A stretch of 64,000 bases of DNA, from the NCBI RefSeq assembly GCF_000285515.1, contig NZ_HE610959.1, positions 537,086-601,085 of the forward strand, in the 5' to 3' direction. This document shows, piece by piece, positions 52,687 to 63,602 of the stretch. Each line of letters opens with the position of its first letter. Position 1 is the first letter of the stretch. The notes under the pieces were generated by a model. It ran no database searches, was not told the origin of the DNA, and saw nothing but the letters and a program-made list of their open reading frames with translations. This stretch comes from Paenibacillus senegalensis JC66. Lineage in GTDB: Bacteria > Bacillota > Bacilli > Paenibacillales > NBRC-103111. The position numbers were made by a program, and so were the translations under genes.

Positions 52687-53952
52687 TTACTTCAAAGCGT
52701 AAATCAGGTTCTCCAAATTTTGCTCCATGATGGAAAAATAATCTTCTCCAGCTTCCATTTGCTTAGGGGTCAAGCCTTCAAGAGGATTGAGCACCCGTGT
52801 TTCTACCCCTGCATCGTTGGCTAATGTTTTGGCCAAGGAGTCGGATAACAATTCCTCGAAGAATATAACTTTGATCCCGTTATCCTGAACATGGCGTCGG
52901 ATTCTCATCATGTCTTGCGCGGTGGGCTCTGCGTCTGGTGAAATGCCCATAATGGAGATTTGCTCCAAATTGTACTCATGAGCCAAATAGCCGAAAGCTT
53001 GATGAGTAACTACTATCTCCCGGCGGGTAACATCCTTAAGAGATTCCTGGAATTTGGCATGCAGCTGGTCAAACCGCTCCGCCAGTTCATTATAGTTGGC
53101 CTCATAATCGGCTTGATTCGCCGGGTCAACGGCTACCAATGCGTTCTTGATCTTCTCAGCCATTTCCTTGGCATGAACCGGACTTAGCCACAAATGCGGG
53201 TCAAATTCATAGTCATGAGAATGTCCATGATGATCGTGTCCGGAATGGTCTTCCTCGTGCTCGTGCCCCTCGTGGTCATGATCCGCGTGGCCTTCCTCGT
53301 GCTCATGCCCCTCGTGGTCATGATCCGCGTGGCCTTCCTCGTGCTCATGACCCTCGTGATCATGATCCGCGTGGCCTTCCTCATGCTCATGCCCCTCGTG
53401 GTCATGATCCGCATGGCCTTCCTCGTGCTCATGCCCTTCATGATCGTGATCCGCGTGGCCTTCCTCGTGCTCATGCCCTTCATGATCGTGATCCGCGTGG
53501 CCTTCCTCGTGCTCATGCCCTTCATGATCGTGATCCGCGTGGCCTTCGCCAGGAATTCGAGCAATCCCTTCACTCGCCTCTACTACCATAACTTCAGAGC
53601 CATCCAGTGTTTTCATGACAGAATCCACCCACACCTCGAAATCGTTGCCTTGATAAATAAATAAGTCCGCATTTCGAATTGTAGTAATATCCCGGCTTTT
53701 AGGTGTCCAATCATGAGGCTCTACACCAGCTGGTACGAGCATCGTCATGTTGACATGATCTCCGCCAATTTTGGAAGCAAAATCATACAGCGGATAAAAG
53801 CTGGTGACCACCTCTACCAAGCCTTCCGCAGATTCAGCAGGACCTTCATTCTCCGCTGGATTGCTATTGCTGCCGCAGCCGGCAAGTATCACCACCGAAA
53901 TGATAGCTATAAAAAAAGAAAGTTTTAAGGCAGGGTTCTTCTTCATTGTCAT
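52687..53952 (-). CDS. znuA: Zinc ABC transporter binding protein with His-rich repeats
   Basis: A 421-residue lipoprotein (signal peptide ending LAGC at about residue 26) of the cluster 9 metal-binding family. Conserved sites: EPHDWTP (His80), HLWLSPVHAKEM, VTHQAFGYLAHEY and GISPDAEPTAQDMM. Between about residues 137 and 234 it carries seven 14-residue repeats (GHADHDHEGHEHEE), much longer than usual His-rich loops, then DHSGHDHHGHSHD. This points to zinc. GGAG lies before the ATG, and a Zur-like box lies about 16 bases upstream of it. Confidence 0.95.
   Translation of the reverse strand: MTMKKNPALKLSFFIAIISVVILAGCGSNSNPAENEGPAESAEGLVEVVTSFYPLYDFASKIGGDHVNMTMLVPAGVEPHDWTPKSRDITTIRNADLFIYQGNDFEVWVDSVMKTLDGSEVMVVEASEGIARIPGEGHADHDHEGHEHEEGHADHDHEGHEHEEGHADHDHEGHEHEEGHADHDHEGHEHEEGHADHDHEGHEHEEGHADHDHEGHEHEEGHADHDHEGHEHEEDHSGHDHHGHSHDYEFDPHLWLSPVHAKEMAEKIKNALVAVDPANQADYEANYNELAERFDQLHAKFQESLKDVTRREIVVTHQAFGYLAHEYNLEQISIMGISPDAEPTAQDMMRIRRHVQDNGIKVIFFEELLSDSLAKTLANDAGVETRVLNPLEGLTPKQMEAGEDYFSIMEQNLENLIYALK
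53251..53544 (-). repeat. Seven 42-bp tandem repeats inside znuA
   Basis: Seven near-identical 42-base units encode GHADHDHEGHEHEE. Synonymous differences are scattered (for example CCCTCGTGGT vs CCTTCATGAT), while the three N-terminal units appear identical, consistent with recent unequal expansion. Each unit adds six histidines plus acidic residues. Confidence 0.95.
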
Positions 53953-53967
53953 TATGTTCTCCTTTGT

Positions 53968-53988
53968 AAATCGTAATTATGTTAATTT
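53968..53988. promoter_or_regulatory. Putative Zur box upstream of znuA
   Basis: AAATCGTAATTATGTTAATTT resembles the Bacillus Zur consensus AAATCGTAATnATTACGATTT; the left half matches fully and the right half partly. It ends 16-36 bases before the znuA ATG, where a repressor would block transcription or initiation. Confidence 0.6.
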
Positions 53989-54255
53989 ACAAAATTGATT
54001 ATACGAGTCCTCTTCTCTGATTGTCAATGCAAATCATAAAATTTACTATTTGAGTTTTTACCTTTCTAATGCGGAACCAATAAAACTGCTTCAATAATTG
54101 CCCCTCAAACAAACAGAGTTTTCCGGTGTTAGCCAATCTTTTTTTCCGTACCTGGAAGGTTGCAAAAAGGACGGTTGCATAAAGTCAAGATCCCTCTAAT
54201 GTAAAAAGCTAGCCTCCCGCTTGGAAAGCTAGCTTCACCTTTCATTGCCATCACT
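53989..54255. other. Intergenic region between znuA and metG
   Basis: About 270 bases without a gene upstream of znuA. It contains a 13-base match to the direct repeats of the spoIIIA block (54080-54092) and the metG terminator (54203-54235). Nothing else was recognised. Confidence 0.5.
54203..54235 (-). terminator. Rho-independent terminator of metG
   Basis: AAGCTAGC (54206-54213) and GCTAGCTT (54228-54235) form a stem; on the minus strand TTTTTAC follows. It lies 21 bases past the metG stop. Confidence 0.75.
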
Positions 54256-56307
<2,052 letters not shown>

Positions 56308-56361
56308 TCATCAGCTTCAATAAGGGCGGTTCCTTCTCCCGTTAGGTATAAAGCCATATGC

Positions 56362-56642
56362 AAAAAAGCTCTCGTCCATCTTGGGACGAGAGCCGACAGC
56401 TCACGCGGTACCACCCAGGTTTCACCGAATTCTCACGAATTCGGGCTCAGCAGTCTTATGTACAGACCTGCCCCTTAACGCGGGATACGTCACTCCCTTA
56501 CCTTAAGCCTGGCCAGGCTCGAAAGCGAATTCTCCAGGACCATCTTCCTAGGTGTGCCTATACCGGTTTTCAGCTCACTCCGGCTCTCTGCAATAGGCAG
56601 CTTCCAAGTACTTATCCCTTCATCGAATATAGATGTATAGTT
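56362..56642 (-). ncRNA. T-box riboswitch (leader of metG)
   Basis: On the minus strand the leader contains the T-box GGGTGGTACCGCG (56404-56416), followed by the terminator CTCTCGTCC-loop-GGACGAGAG with TTTTTT (56362-56393). Further upstream is a stem I with AAGTAC and CAGAGAGCCGGAG followed by GCTGAAAACCGG. The likely specifier is ATG at 56541-56543 (GGAAG-ATG-GTCCTGGAG). Uncharged tRNA-Met would stabilise the antiterminator and permit metG transcription. Confidence 0.92.
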
Positions 56643-56648
56643 AACCAA

Positions 56649-56678
56649 AATATACCTAACCGAAAGAGCTTCTGTCAA
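56649..56678 (-). promoter_or_regulatory. Sigma-A promoter of the metG leader
   Basis: On the minus strand TTGACA (56673-56678), 18 bases, TATATT (56649-56654). The T-box leader begins just after. The stop codon of yidD (TGA, 56675-56677) lies inside the -35 box. Confidence 0.75.
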
Positions 56679-56926
56679 GCTTCAGAGCTTTTCCTCCGTG
56701 TGGAATTAGCGGCTGGAGGCACAGGATCAATCCCCCCGGGATGAAACGGGTGACACTTGCATATTCGCTTTATGCTGAGCAAGCTCCCTTTCCAGGCTCC
56801 ATGGTTCTCTATACTCTCAAGAGCATATTGGGAACAGGTGGGATAGAAGCGGCAGGTCGGGGGCTTTAAAGGCGAAATGAACTTTCGGTAAAAAAGCACA
56901 GGTGCTTTCAAAACGGTTCTCATCAT
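56675..56926 (-). CDS. yidD: Membrane protein insertion efficiency factor YidD
   Basis: YidD is a small conserved protein that assists insertion of membrane proteins by YidC. The 83 residues contain the family signature [32 protein letters not shown] and [20 protein letters not shown] precedes the double ATG, so the first residue could be at 56926 or 56923. It is unlinked to yidC here and its end overlaps the metG promoter. Confidence 0.93.
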   Translation of the reverse strand: MMRTVLKAPVLFYRKFISPLKPPTCRFYPTCSQYALESIENHGAWKGSLLSIKRICKCHPFHPGGIDPVPPAANSTRRKSSEA

Positions 56927-57140
56927 ACGGGTGCCCCCTCTCTTCGTAGCTGGTATACTATTGACTGAACTGTTTTATCAATGATTATTCCCATAATGCC
57001 GTATTTTAAAGCTATCGTCAACCGGTCAACCGGCGCGTGCATCACAATTGAAATAATAAGCGCCTTTAGTTTAAGCTGCTCCCCTTTCGTTCATCCTACT
57101 GATAGGGTAATTTAACATGACAAAAAGGAGAACTAGCAAT

Positions 57141-57338
57141 ATGGAAACGCACAAACTAAAGGGCGCAATCCGCCGGCTTCGTGACAAGCAGGCAGTACCC
57201 CGTTTATCCTTTTACCGGATGGTCAAAGGTCCCGAATTTGCAGAGCTTCATCGTTTCTATGAAGAAGGCATAGGAATACAGTCCCAAATCGAGTTCGAAG
57301 CCTTGCTCGCCAAGCTGGAGCAGACCTATTGTCCGTAG
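57141..57338 (+). CDS. Small protein of unknown function
   Basis: A 65-residue, mostly helical, charged protein (KLKGAIRRLRDKQAVPRLSF then FEALLAKLEQTYCP) that I do not recognise. It starts at the ATG at 57141 behind AAAGGAG; an in-frame ATG at 57117 lacks a site. It has no membrane segment. It is 68 bases before the PAP2 gene on the same strand, perhaps cotranscribed with it. Confidence 0.5.
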   Translation: METHKLKGAIRRLRDKQAVPRLSFYRMVKGPEFAELHRFYEEGIGIQSQIEFEALLAKLEQTYCP

Positions 57339-57406
57339 ATCTCCAACACGCGCATCCTGAGATTTTGATCCCATCATCTCAAAACTGAATTTATAGGAGA
57401 GCTTGT

Positions 57407-58066
57407 ATGAAATCTGGCAGCAATCGCCGCTCATCTTTTTGGTTTCTAGCCGCAGTATTAGTCATTGCGTTCCTAGTTGTTCAATTTCTCATTCTGGCAC
57501 ATGGTGTTCAAACTAATGCAGTTCTGGAAATCGATACCAGGTTAATGAAGTGGGCACGCTCCATTACGCATCCTGGCTTAACGGATATCATGCTGTTTAT
57601 AACGTGGCTAGGGGATATAGAGGTTTTGACCGCTATCGCCATTACGGTTATCGCCATCCTGCTATTAAAACGTCATTGGCTGGAGTCAGTGTACTTTTGC
57701 TGCACGGCCGCACTAACCCCTATCTTTAACTCGGGTCTTAAAAACTGGCTGAAGCGCGAAAGACCGGATGTAGAGAGAATCATTGAAGCCGCCGGCTTCA
57801 GCTTTCCAAGCGGACATACAATGGGAGCCATCGTGATTTATGGAATGATCGGTTGGCTGATAGGCCGTCAGCTTGCTTCTTCTCCCCGCAGGTGGGCAGT
57901 TGGCGCTGCCGCCGTGCTATTGATTGCGCTCATCGGGTACAGCCGTATTTATTTAGGCGTGCATTATCCTAGCGATATTATGGCTGGTCTGGCTGCCGGG
58001 GCAAGCCTGCTGATCATCAGCCAATTGCTGCTGCGCGGGATCCGGGGTCTCCTGGACAAGCCTTAG
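57407..58066 (+). CDS. PAP2-family membrane phosphatase
   Basis: A 219-residue protein with about six membrane segments and the PAP2 phosphatase motifs: KNWLKRERP (KxxxxxxRP, about residue 120), PSGHT (about 141) and YSRIYLGVHYPSDIMAG (SRxxxxxHxxxD, about 188-198). It may act on undecaprenyl pyrophosphate or phosphatidate at the outer membrane face. AGGAGAG precedes the ATG. Confidence 0.93.
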   Translation: MKSGSNRRSSFWFLAAVLVIAFLVVQFLILAHGVQTNAVLEIDTRLMKWARSITHPGLTDIMLFITWLGDIEVLTAIAITVIAILLLKRHWLESVYFCCTAALTPIFNSGLKNWLKRERPDVERIIEAAGFSFPSGHTMGAIVIYGMIGWLIGRQLASSPRRWAVGAAAVLLIALIGYSRIYLGVHYPSDIMAGLAAGASLLIISQLLLRGIRGLLDKP

Positions 58067-58093
58067 ATGGAAGGCTGATCGATAAGAATCTTA

Positions 58094-58699
58094 CTATCGG
58101 AGCCTTCTCATCGTCAGGGAAAAAATGGCCATTAAAGCGAAGCCGCCAATAAAACCGCCAAGATGTCCAAAGAAGCTTACTCCCGGCAGCAGCGAATAAA
58201 TCAAGCCCACAATCAAAATCGTTTTAATCGTTTGGCCGGACTGGGCATCCAGCACATCCTTCCGGAAGATGGCCAGGAACAAATAAGCGGCGAACACCCC
58301 ATACACTGCTCCTGAAGCCCCGGCCGAAACGGTCCGTTCGCTCATCAGCAAATAGCTGATGAGGCTTCCCGAGAATCCGCTAAGCAGATAGAATAAAAGG
58401 TAACGGAACGAGCCTATCATTCTTTCCAGCGGAGGGGCGAACACATATAAAGCAAAACAATTCATCAGCAGATGCATAAATCCAAAGTGCAAAAACATAG
58501 AGGCGAAATAACGCCACCATTCCGGTGAAAACCCGCTTAAGCGGAACATCGCACCGAAGTTGATCATGGTCGCCATATCACTTGTGGAACCCACCACTTC
58601 CATAATGATAAACAACACAATATTAATGATAAGAATTAATGAGGTAATCGGATAATACCTTATGTATTCTTTCAAGCTTTCCCTTCTCATGAAAATCAC
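58094..58699 (-). CDS. Rhomboid-family intramembrane protease
   Basis: A 201-residue membrane protein with six hydrophobic segments and the serine-histidine dyad of rhomboids: GASGAVYG (Ser, about residue 128) and GHLGGF (His, about 181). HFGFMHLLMNCFALYV supplies the conserved His/Asn of helix 2. The start is GTG with GGGGGAG 6 bases upstream. It is convergent with the PAP2 gene and may have intramembrane substrates, unknown here. Confidence 0.93.
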   Translation of the reverse strand: MIFMRRESLKEYIRYYPITSLILIINIVLFIIMEVVGSTSDMATMINFGAMFRLSGFSPEWWRYFASMFLHFGFMHLLMNCFALYVFAPPLERMIGSFRYLLFYLLSGFSGSLISYLLMSERTVSAGASGAVYGVFAAYLFLAIFRKDVLDAQSGQTIKTILIVGLIYSLLPGVSFFGHLGGFIGGFALMAIFSLTMRRLR

Positions 58700-58752
58700 A
58701 AGATGCTCCCCCTTCCTCGGGATGCCCTGTCAGGGCTTTGAAGTCTACCCAA

Positions 58753-59235
58753 CTAATCGCCCATTTTTTTATTCACTAAATGCACCACCGGTTGAGGTCC
58801 CGCCCGCAGTACTTCCAATATCCCTGTGGGATAGACAGGGCGGCTGCTGATTTTGTTCAAGGTCCTCCAAACCAGCTTGACGGTGGAATGCTCATTATGC
58901 CACCTTACTTGCTCCATCTTCATCTCACTGTCCTTAGCCAGCGTGCACCAATGGATAAGCGTTACATCATGTCTTTTCCGCGTATCATACTCAAATAAAT
59001 TCTCGCTAATAGCTGCAAGGTCGCCTACAACATAATCCAGATTGAACTCCTCCTGCAGCTCCCTCATAATGGTTGTTCCGGCTGTTTCACCGAATTCTAT
59101 AGACCCGCCGGGAAAACGGTAAAATGATTCCGATTGATCGCATTGAACCAGGACATGCGGCCCGGATGGCTTGTCGGAGAACGGGCTTTGGAACGTTTTC
59201 ATGACGATCCCCTCCGCCCGGATACGTGGTTTCAT
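58753..59235 (-). CDS. Nudix hydrolase
   Basis: A 160-residue Nudix protein with the box GGSIEFGETAGTTIMRELQEEF (about residues 42-63), so it hydrolyses a nucleoside diphosphate derivative bound through magnesium. The remaining sequence does not decide the substrate. GGGGGAG lies 7 bases before the ATG. It precedes the rhomboid gene on the same strand by 53 bases. Confidence 0.88.
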   Translation of the reverse strand: MKPRIRAEGIVMKTFQSPFSDKPSGPHVLVQCDQSESFYRFPGGSIEFGETAGTTIMRELQEEFNLDYVVGDLAAISENLFEYDTRKRHDVTLIHWCTLAKDSEMKMEQVRWHNEHSTVKLVWRTLNKISSRPVYPTGILEVLRAGPQPVVHLVNKKMGD

Positions 59236-59318
59236 CAGATGCTCCCCCTTCTAAAATTATGTTAAGCTGCTATGGACCTGCCTCCCGGCCATCCTTTATC
59301 TCCCTCTCGTTGCAAACA

Positions 59319-60454
59319 CTACTGATTAACCATACCAATATTTCTAAGATGATATTCGTATGTTATTTGTATGTCGGCTTGCGGATACTCTTGCAGCCAA
59401 TCGATCTGCTTCCATATTTTTGGGTAGAAAGCCTTAATTAGACCGCCATAGCCAATCGTATCCACCTTGAAATCATGCTGCAGTCGATCGATCAGTGTCT
59501 CGCTACGTTTATTCAATATTTCCTCCACTTTCTGTTCCAGTATACTGAACTGATCAACGGTAAACAAATTTTTTCCGTTGTTTTCTCATTCACCTGACCC
59601 TCCATCTCCATACTCGTGCGGATGACAAGTTTCCCATTATCATAACTGACTTTGTTTCGTTCACGGATCATCTCCAAGGTTAGAAAAACAAAGCCGCCAT
59701 CCTCAAACTCCACCAGCAGCTCTTCTCCGTTCCTATTCTCCCTTACCCTCATCAAATCCCACGTTGGCTTTGGGCCTAACTGGCCAATCATCCGATCCTC
59801 CTTAAAAAGTGCTATGCCTGCCCACTGCACTTCATTTTTATCAATATGAAAATAATTCAAGAAAGGCTGGCGGTTCGGTGAAACTACATCAATCAAAAAA
59901 TCACCCAAAATCATATTGGGAATTCTCTCCATAGAAATTCCCGATTGAAGCAGCCTCATAGTAAATACTGTGGGAATTTGCGTTAATGGCGGGGCTGCCG
60001 TGAGCAGATCGACTCCTTCACCCTTAACTACAACCGGCCATAACAATCTGCGAATATCAGGCTGACGTCTGAAGGGATCCAGAATCGGTTGAATCCCCTC
60101 TTTAGCTACAGCTTCACCTATGGCAATAATCCTCGTATGGCCAAAAAACAGCTCTTCGTTCAGACGCCTTTGCATTTTTTGGAAGCATTCATTAAGCGTT
60201 CTGCCAGTCGCGCTCACGACCTGCACCGTCTGCTTGCCATCCTTGCCTTCAGCGCCGCCTGTAGATCCCGCTACTTTAAACGGTATGGCAATTTGAATAG
60301 ATACTTTGTACTGCTTAGGATTGTCCGGGTCTTTGTCAACGGCTATAGCTAACGCGGCGGTTCTCTCTTCAATTTCTTTTCGATCCCAGCAACCCGTCAG
60401 ACAAAGCAGAGGAAGAATAATCAATAAACAAATTATTATTTTTTTAAATCGCAT
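59319..60454 (-). pseudogene. gerC: GerC-type germination lipoprotein, frameshifted
   Basis: GerC is the lipoprotein of spore germinant receptors, in the inner membrane of the spore. The N-terminal part (60454 to about 59575) is a typical GerAC: lipobox LTGC, GCWDRKEIEERTAALAIAVD, FFGHTRIIAIGE and DFLIDVVSPNRQPFLNYF. After residue 293 the frame runs into unrelated sequence and stops at 59513, while the missing C-terminus (LFTVDQFSILEQKVEEIL) continues in another frame to 59319. The break is at a run of six A on the minus strand (59569-59574); one extra A would restore about 378 residues. It is either a true null, a sequencing error or slippage. Last gene of the gerA-gerB-gerC operon. Confidence 0.85.
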
Positions 60455-60478
60455 AGTGCCCGCCCCTTCTTATGAATG

Positions 60479-61699
60479 CTAGTCCTTGGACTGGTCAAAT
60501 TGCTGACTTGATGCTTCGTCCGGGTGCACGGTGATCTTCTTGCCTCGGATAACAGCAATGAACAAAAGAATTATAGGGAGAATAAAGAAAAACAAGCCTA
60601 CCGTTCTGCCTATCATGGCCTGGAATTCGAACAGCCTCTTCAAGTTCGGGATGCTCATGGAAATAGAGTATATGAAAGGAAGCAGCAGGAGGCCGACCCA
60701 GCGTTGGCTGCTAACTTTAAAAACCTTCATTACGGTAGTAACGGAGGCAAAGTAATAATTACCTACTGTAGTAAACACGGCAAACACCCAAACCGCCAGA
60801 AATAGAGACTCCACTCTTTCCAGAACCGCTCCCGGCACGTCGATAGTTTTAACCAGCTCTAGCGTCGGCCAGGTTAATAAATTCAATTCATGTACGCCAA
60901 AAACGGAAATACCCGCTACCGTGATTAAGGTATACGTAAATATCGGGATGGATACACCGAATATGTTGTATTTTACCAGCTTGGAAGGCCGGGGCGTAAG
61001 GCGGTCAGAAAAAGCTAACAGTAATTCAATACCGATATAGCTGGTCGCAGAACCAAGCGTGGCTTTGAGGATTAGGCCCCAATCTACGTCAAAGAGCGGC
61101 AGCAGATGATCGAGCTTTGCGCTTTTAAACGATGATAAGGAAATGATAAGCACGGGAAACAAAATAAGAATAAGCATAAATTCGTTAACACGTGCCAACA
61201 CCTCTATATCGTGAGTAACGAACATATAAGAAACGAGCAGGATTAATATAATGATCACTTCAAGCGGTGTTCTAGGAAGCAGCATGGTTGATACCACTTC
61301 GCCGAATATTCTTGCTGCGATTCCGGATACTAGCAGCCACAACAGGATGATGATGAGCGATACCGGAAAGGACAACACCCGTCCTATCCATGGATAGCGT
61401 TCACTCCCTATAATTCGCGGAAGGTATTCGGTAATGCTTTCTCCCTGGAACCGCAGCGTTAGCTTGCTAATAAAATACAAAGCAAGGATTGAAAATAAGC
61501 CTCCCCAAATCGGAGTGAGCCAACCGGCCTCATTGATTCCCCCTTCTACTGCTGTACGCGGCAAAGTGAGTACTCCTACACCAATCGCTGTACTGGCCAA
61601 GATTGAGGAGTTTTGCACTTCATTGAAGGCAAACTTCGGCGATTTCGACTCATGATTGGGTGGAGTCGTCCCGTCCAGATTGTTCCGCTGCTTTTCCAT
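60479..61699 (-). CDS. gerB: GerB-type germination permease
   Basis: GerB is the integral membrane, APC-superfamily permease of spore germinant receptors. The 406-residue protein has about ten hydrophobic segments (for example LGLILKATLGSATSYIGIELLLAF) and starts in a Lys/Asn/Pro-rich tail. It overlaps the end of gerA by 50 bases, and GGAGTG lies before the ATG. It probably senses a germinant together with GerA and the damaged GerC. Confidence 0.93.
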   Translation of the reverse strand: MEKQRNNLDGTTPPNHESKSPKFAFNEVQNSSILASTAIGVGVLTLPRTAVEGGINEAGWLTPIWGGLFSILALYFISKLTLRFQGESITEYLPRIIGSERYPWIGRVLSFPVSLIIILLWLLVSGIAARIFGEVVSTMLLPRTPLEVIIILILLVSYMFVTHDIEVLARVNEFMLILILFPVLIISLSSFKSAKLDHLLPLFDVDWGLILKATLGSATSYIGIELLLAFSDRLTPRPSKLVKYNIFGVSIPIFTYTLITVAGISVFGVHELNLLTWPTLELVKTIDVPGAVLERVESLFLAVWVFAVFTTVGNYYFASVTTVMKVFKVSSQRWVGLLLLPFIYSISMSIPNLKRLFEFQAMIGRTVGLFFFILPIILLFIAVIRGKKITVHPDEASSQQFDQSKD

Positions 61700-63323
61700 T
61701 TGAGTTCACTCCAGCCTGATCGGCCCCCTCCCTTTTCCTGTTCGCGGGTTGAAAGGAAATCGGCCTTTGTTTCATACGGTAAAGGGGTGCGCGAATAATT
61801 GTGTCTTTCAGATCTTTCAAATGCATAGGCGCAAAGGGAGCCATATAAGGAACGCCAAAAGATTTGAGTGAGCATAAATGAATGATCAGTACGATTAAAA
61901 GCAGCATGATCCCGTACAAGCCGAACACGCCAGCGGCCAGCATCATCGGAAAACGCAGCATTCTAAGGGCGATAGCTGCACTGTAGCTCGGCGAGGCAAA
62001 GGAGCCGATGGTCGTCAGAGCAACGATAATGACCATAATGGGGCTTACGATACCGGCCTGCACAGCTGCTTGTCCGACAACCAGCGCGCCAACGATTCCA
62101 ATCGTTTGGCCAATTGGTCCAGGCAGCCTCACACTCGCTTCCCGCAATATTTCCATTGCTACCTCCATCAAGAAAGCCTCAACAATCGATGGAAAAGGAA
62201 CGGTGGATCTTCCGGCAGCCATCGCAAACACTAGCCGGGAAGGTATCATTTCGGGGTGATAGGACGAAAAAGCGATGTAGAGAGAAGGCAGCAGCAGAGC
62301 CATAGCCATACTGATGATCCGCACTCCCCGAATTAAGGTTCCGATTAAGACACGCTCGTAGTAATCCTCCGGGCTTTGATAAAACTGCGAGAATATAGCA
62401 GGGGCAATCAGCACGAATGGAGTTCCGTCTACAAGAATAATGACCTTGCCTTCCAGCAGGTTTGCTGTGGCTTTGTCCGGCCGCTCCGTGTTCTGGATGA
62501 GAGGGAATGGCGTCCAGTGATTGTCTTCGATAAACTGCTCGATATATCCGCTCTCCAAGGCTCCGTCAATGTCGATGCCGCGGATTCGCTCCACCACCTG
62601 ATCGACAATGGATTGGTCAGCCAAATTTTCAATATACATAACAGCAACATTCGTGTTGGACCGCCTGCCCACCATCAGGTTCTTAAAGCGAAGATCGGGA
62701 TCCTTCAGACGAAGCCGGATTAATGCGGAGTTGGTGCGGAGGGTTTCCGTAAATCCGTCCCGCGGCCCCCTTACTACGGACTCCGTCTGCGGCTCTTCTA
62801 CCCCTCTCCGGTCCCACCCCTTGGTATTGATTAGCAGAGAAGTTGCAGAATTATCCAGCAGCAATGCGGAATCTCCGGACAAAACACATTTGTAAACTTC
62901 CTGGAATGTTGTCCCTTTGTCTACCTCGCCGGAAGGCAATCCGTAGTTCTTGATCTGCAGACTCAGGTCCATCTCTTGCTCCTGATCCGTTAATTCATCC
63001 GGAAGACGCAGCTCAAACATGGAAGCACGTAAAATGAAGTGGCCAGCGGAATCAGCATTGACCAATCCATCAATATAGATTAAAGCGGCTTTCAGGTTCG
63101 GGTTTCCCTTGATTTGAAAATCCCGGATTACCAGATCATCGCTCTTTCCTATAGAATGACGGATTATCTCGAGATTGCGATCCAGCTCACGATATAGAGA
63201 GCGATTATCGGCGTCTGCAAGCTTTTGGTTAGAGTAAGCATCAATCACTCTTTGATGACGCTGCTGGCGTTTGGTGACCCATTTGGCAAACAGATTGGAT
63301 CGTTCTCCTGGCTTACGGCTCAC
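61650..63323 (-). CDS. gerA: GerA-type germination protein
   Basis: GerA is the large N-domain subunit of spore germinant receptors. The 557 residues include a soluble N-terminal part (about 1-300, with LEIIRHSIGKSDDLVIRDF and KVIILVDGTPFVLIAPAIFSQFY) and five or six C-terminal membrane segments (for example LIRGVRIISMAMALLLPSLYIAF and LLIVLIIHLCSLKSF), ending in a basic, Asn/Gln-rich tail. It starts with GTG behind GGAGG, spaced 8 bases. A sigma-G-like promoter precedes it, matching forespore expression. Confidence 0.95.
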   Translation of the reverse strand: MSRKPGERSNLFAKWVTKRQQRHQRVIDAYSNQKLADADNRSLYRELDRNLEIIRHSIGKSDDLVIRDFQIKGNPNLKAALIYIDGLVNADSAGHFILRASMFELRLPDELTDQEQEMDLSLQIKNYGLPSGEVDKGTTFQEVYKCVLSGDSALLLDNSATSLLINTKGWDRRGVEEPQTESVVRGPRDGFTETLRTNSALIRLRLKDPDLRFKNLMVGRRSNTNVAVMYIENLADQSIVDQVVERIRGIDIDGALESGYIEQFIEDNHWTPFPLIQNTERPDKATANLLEGKVIILVDGTPFVLIAPAIFSQFYQSPEDYYERVLIGTLIRGVRIISMAMALLLPSLYIAFSSYHPEMIPSRLVFAMAAGRSTVPFPSIVEAFLMEVAMEILREASVRLPGPIGQTIGIVGALVVGQAAVQAGIVSPIMVIIVALTTIGSFASPSYSAAIALRMLRFPMMLAAGVFGLYGIMLLLIVLIIHLCSLKSFGVPYMAPFAPMHLKDLKDTIIRAPLYRMKQRPISFQPANRKREGADQAGVNSNGKAAEQSGRDDSTQS

Positions 63324-63359
63324 TCCTTATTCCTCCATTTGATTTTTAAGTGTTAAGGG

Positions 63360-63390
63360 TATTATGTTCCTGTTGTTTCCTTTTTATGAA
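63360..63390 (-). promoter_or_regulatory. Candidate sigma-G promoter of the ger operon
   Basis: On the minus strand TTCATA (-35, 63385-63390), 18 bases, CATAATA (-10, 63360-63366). The -10 matches CATACTA at 6 of 7 positions. The transcript would start about 30 bases before the GTG of gerA. Confidence 0.55.
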
Positions 63391-63393
63391 ACT

Positions 63394-63438
63394 AAAAAAA
63401 GAGGACAAGCCCGCGTTATTCGGGTTCTTGTCCTCTTT
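63394..63438 (-). terminator. Rho-independent terminator upstream of gerA
   Basis: GAGGACAAG (63401-63409) pairs with CTTGTCCTC (63427-63435), with adjoining A/T pairs to 63398 and 63438 and an inner CCCG/CGGG. On the minus strand seven T follow. It ends transcription from the small membrane gene at 63603. Confidence 0.9.
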
Positions 63439-63602
63439 AAAGCTGATATTCACGCTTAGTGTTTAGCCCTTGATCTGATCGGCATATCGTTCATTTGCGG
63501 GGGGTTAGGCCGGAAGCATAATCCGGAAGAATGTTCCGCAGCACAACCAACCAGCAGACATTAGTTTTTTACCTCCTCAAAGATCTCCTGAAAGGATGGG
63601 AC

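Noticed and set aside
53184-53664. Long open frames in other phases across the znuA repeats (129 and 156 codons)
   Set aside because: They are shadows created by the 42-bp repeats, with low-complexity Met/Thr/Arg or Val/Met/Leu products.
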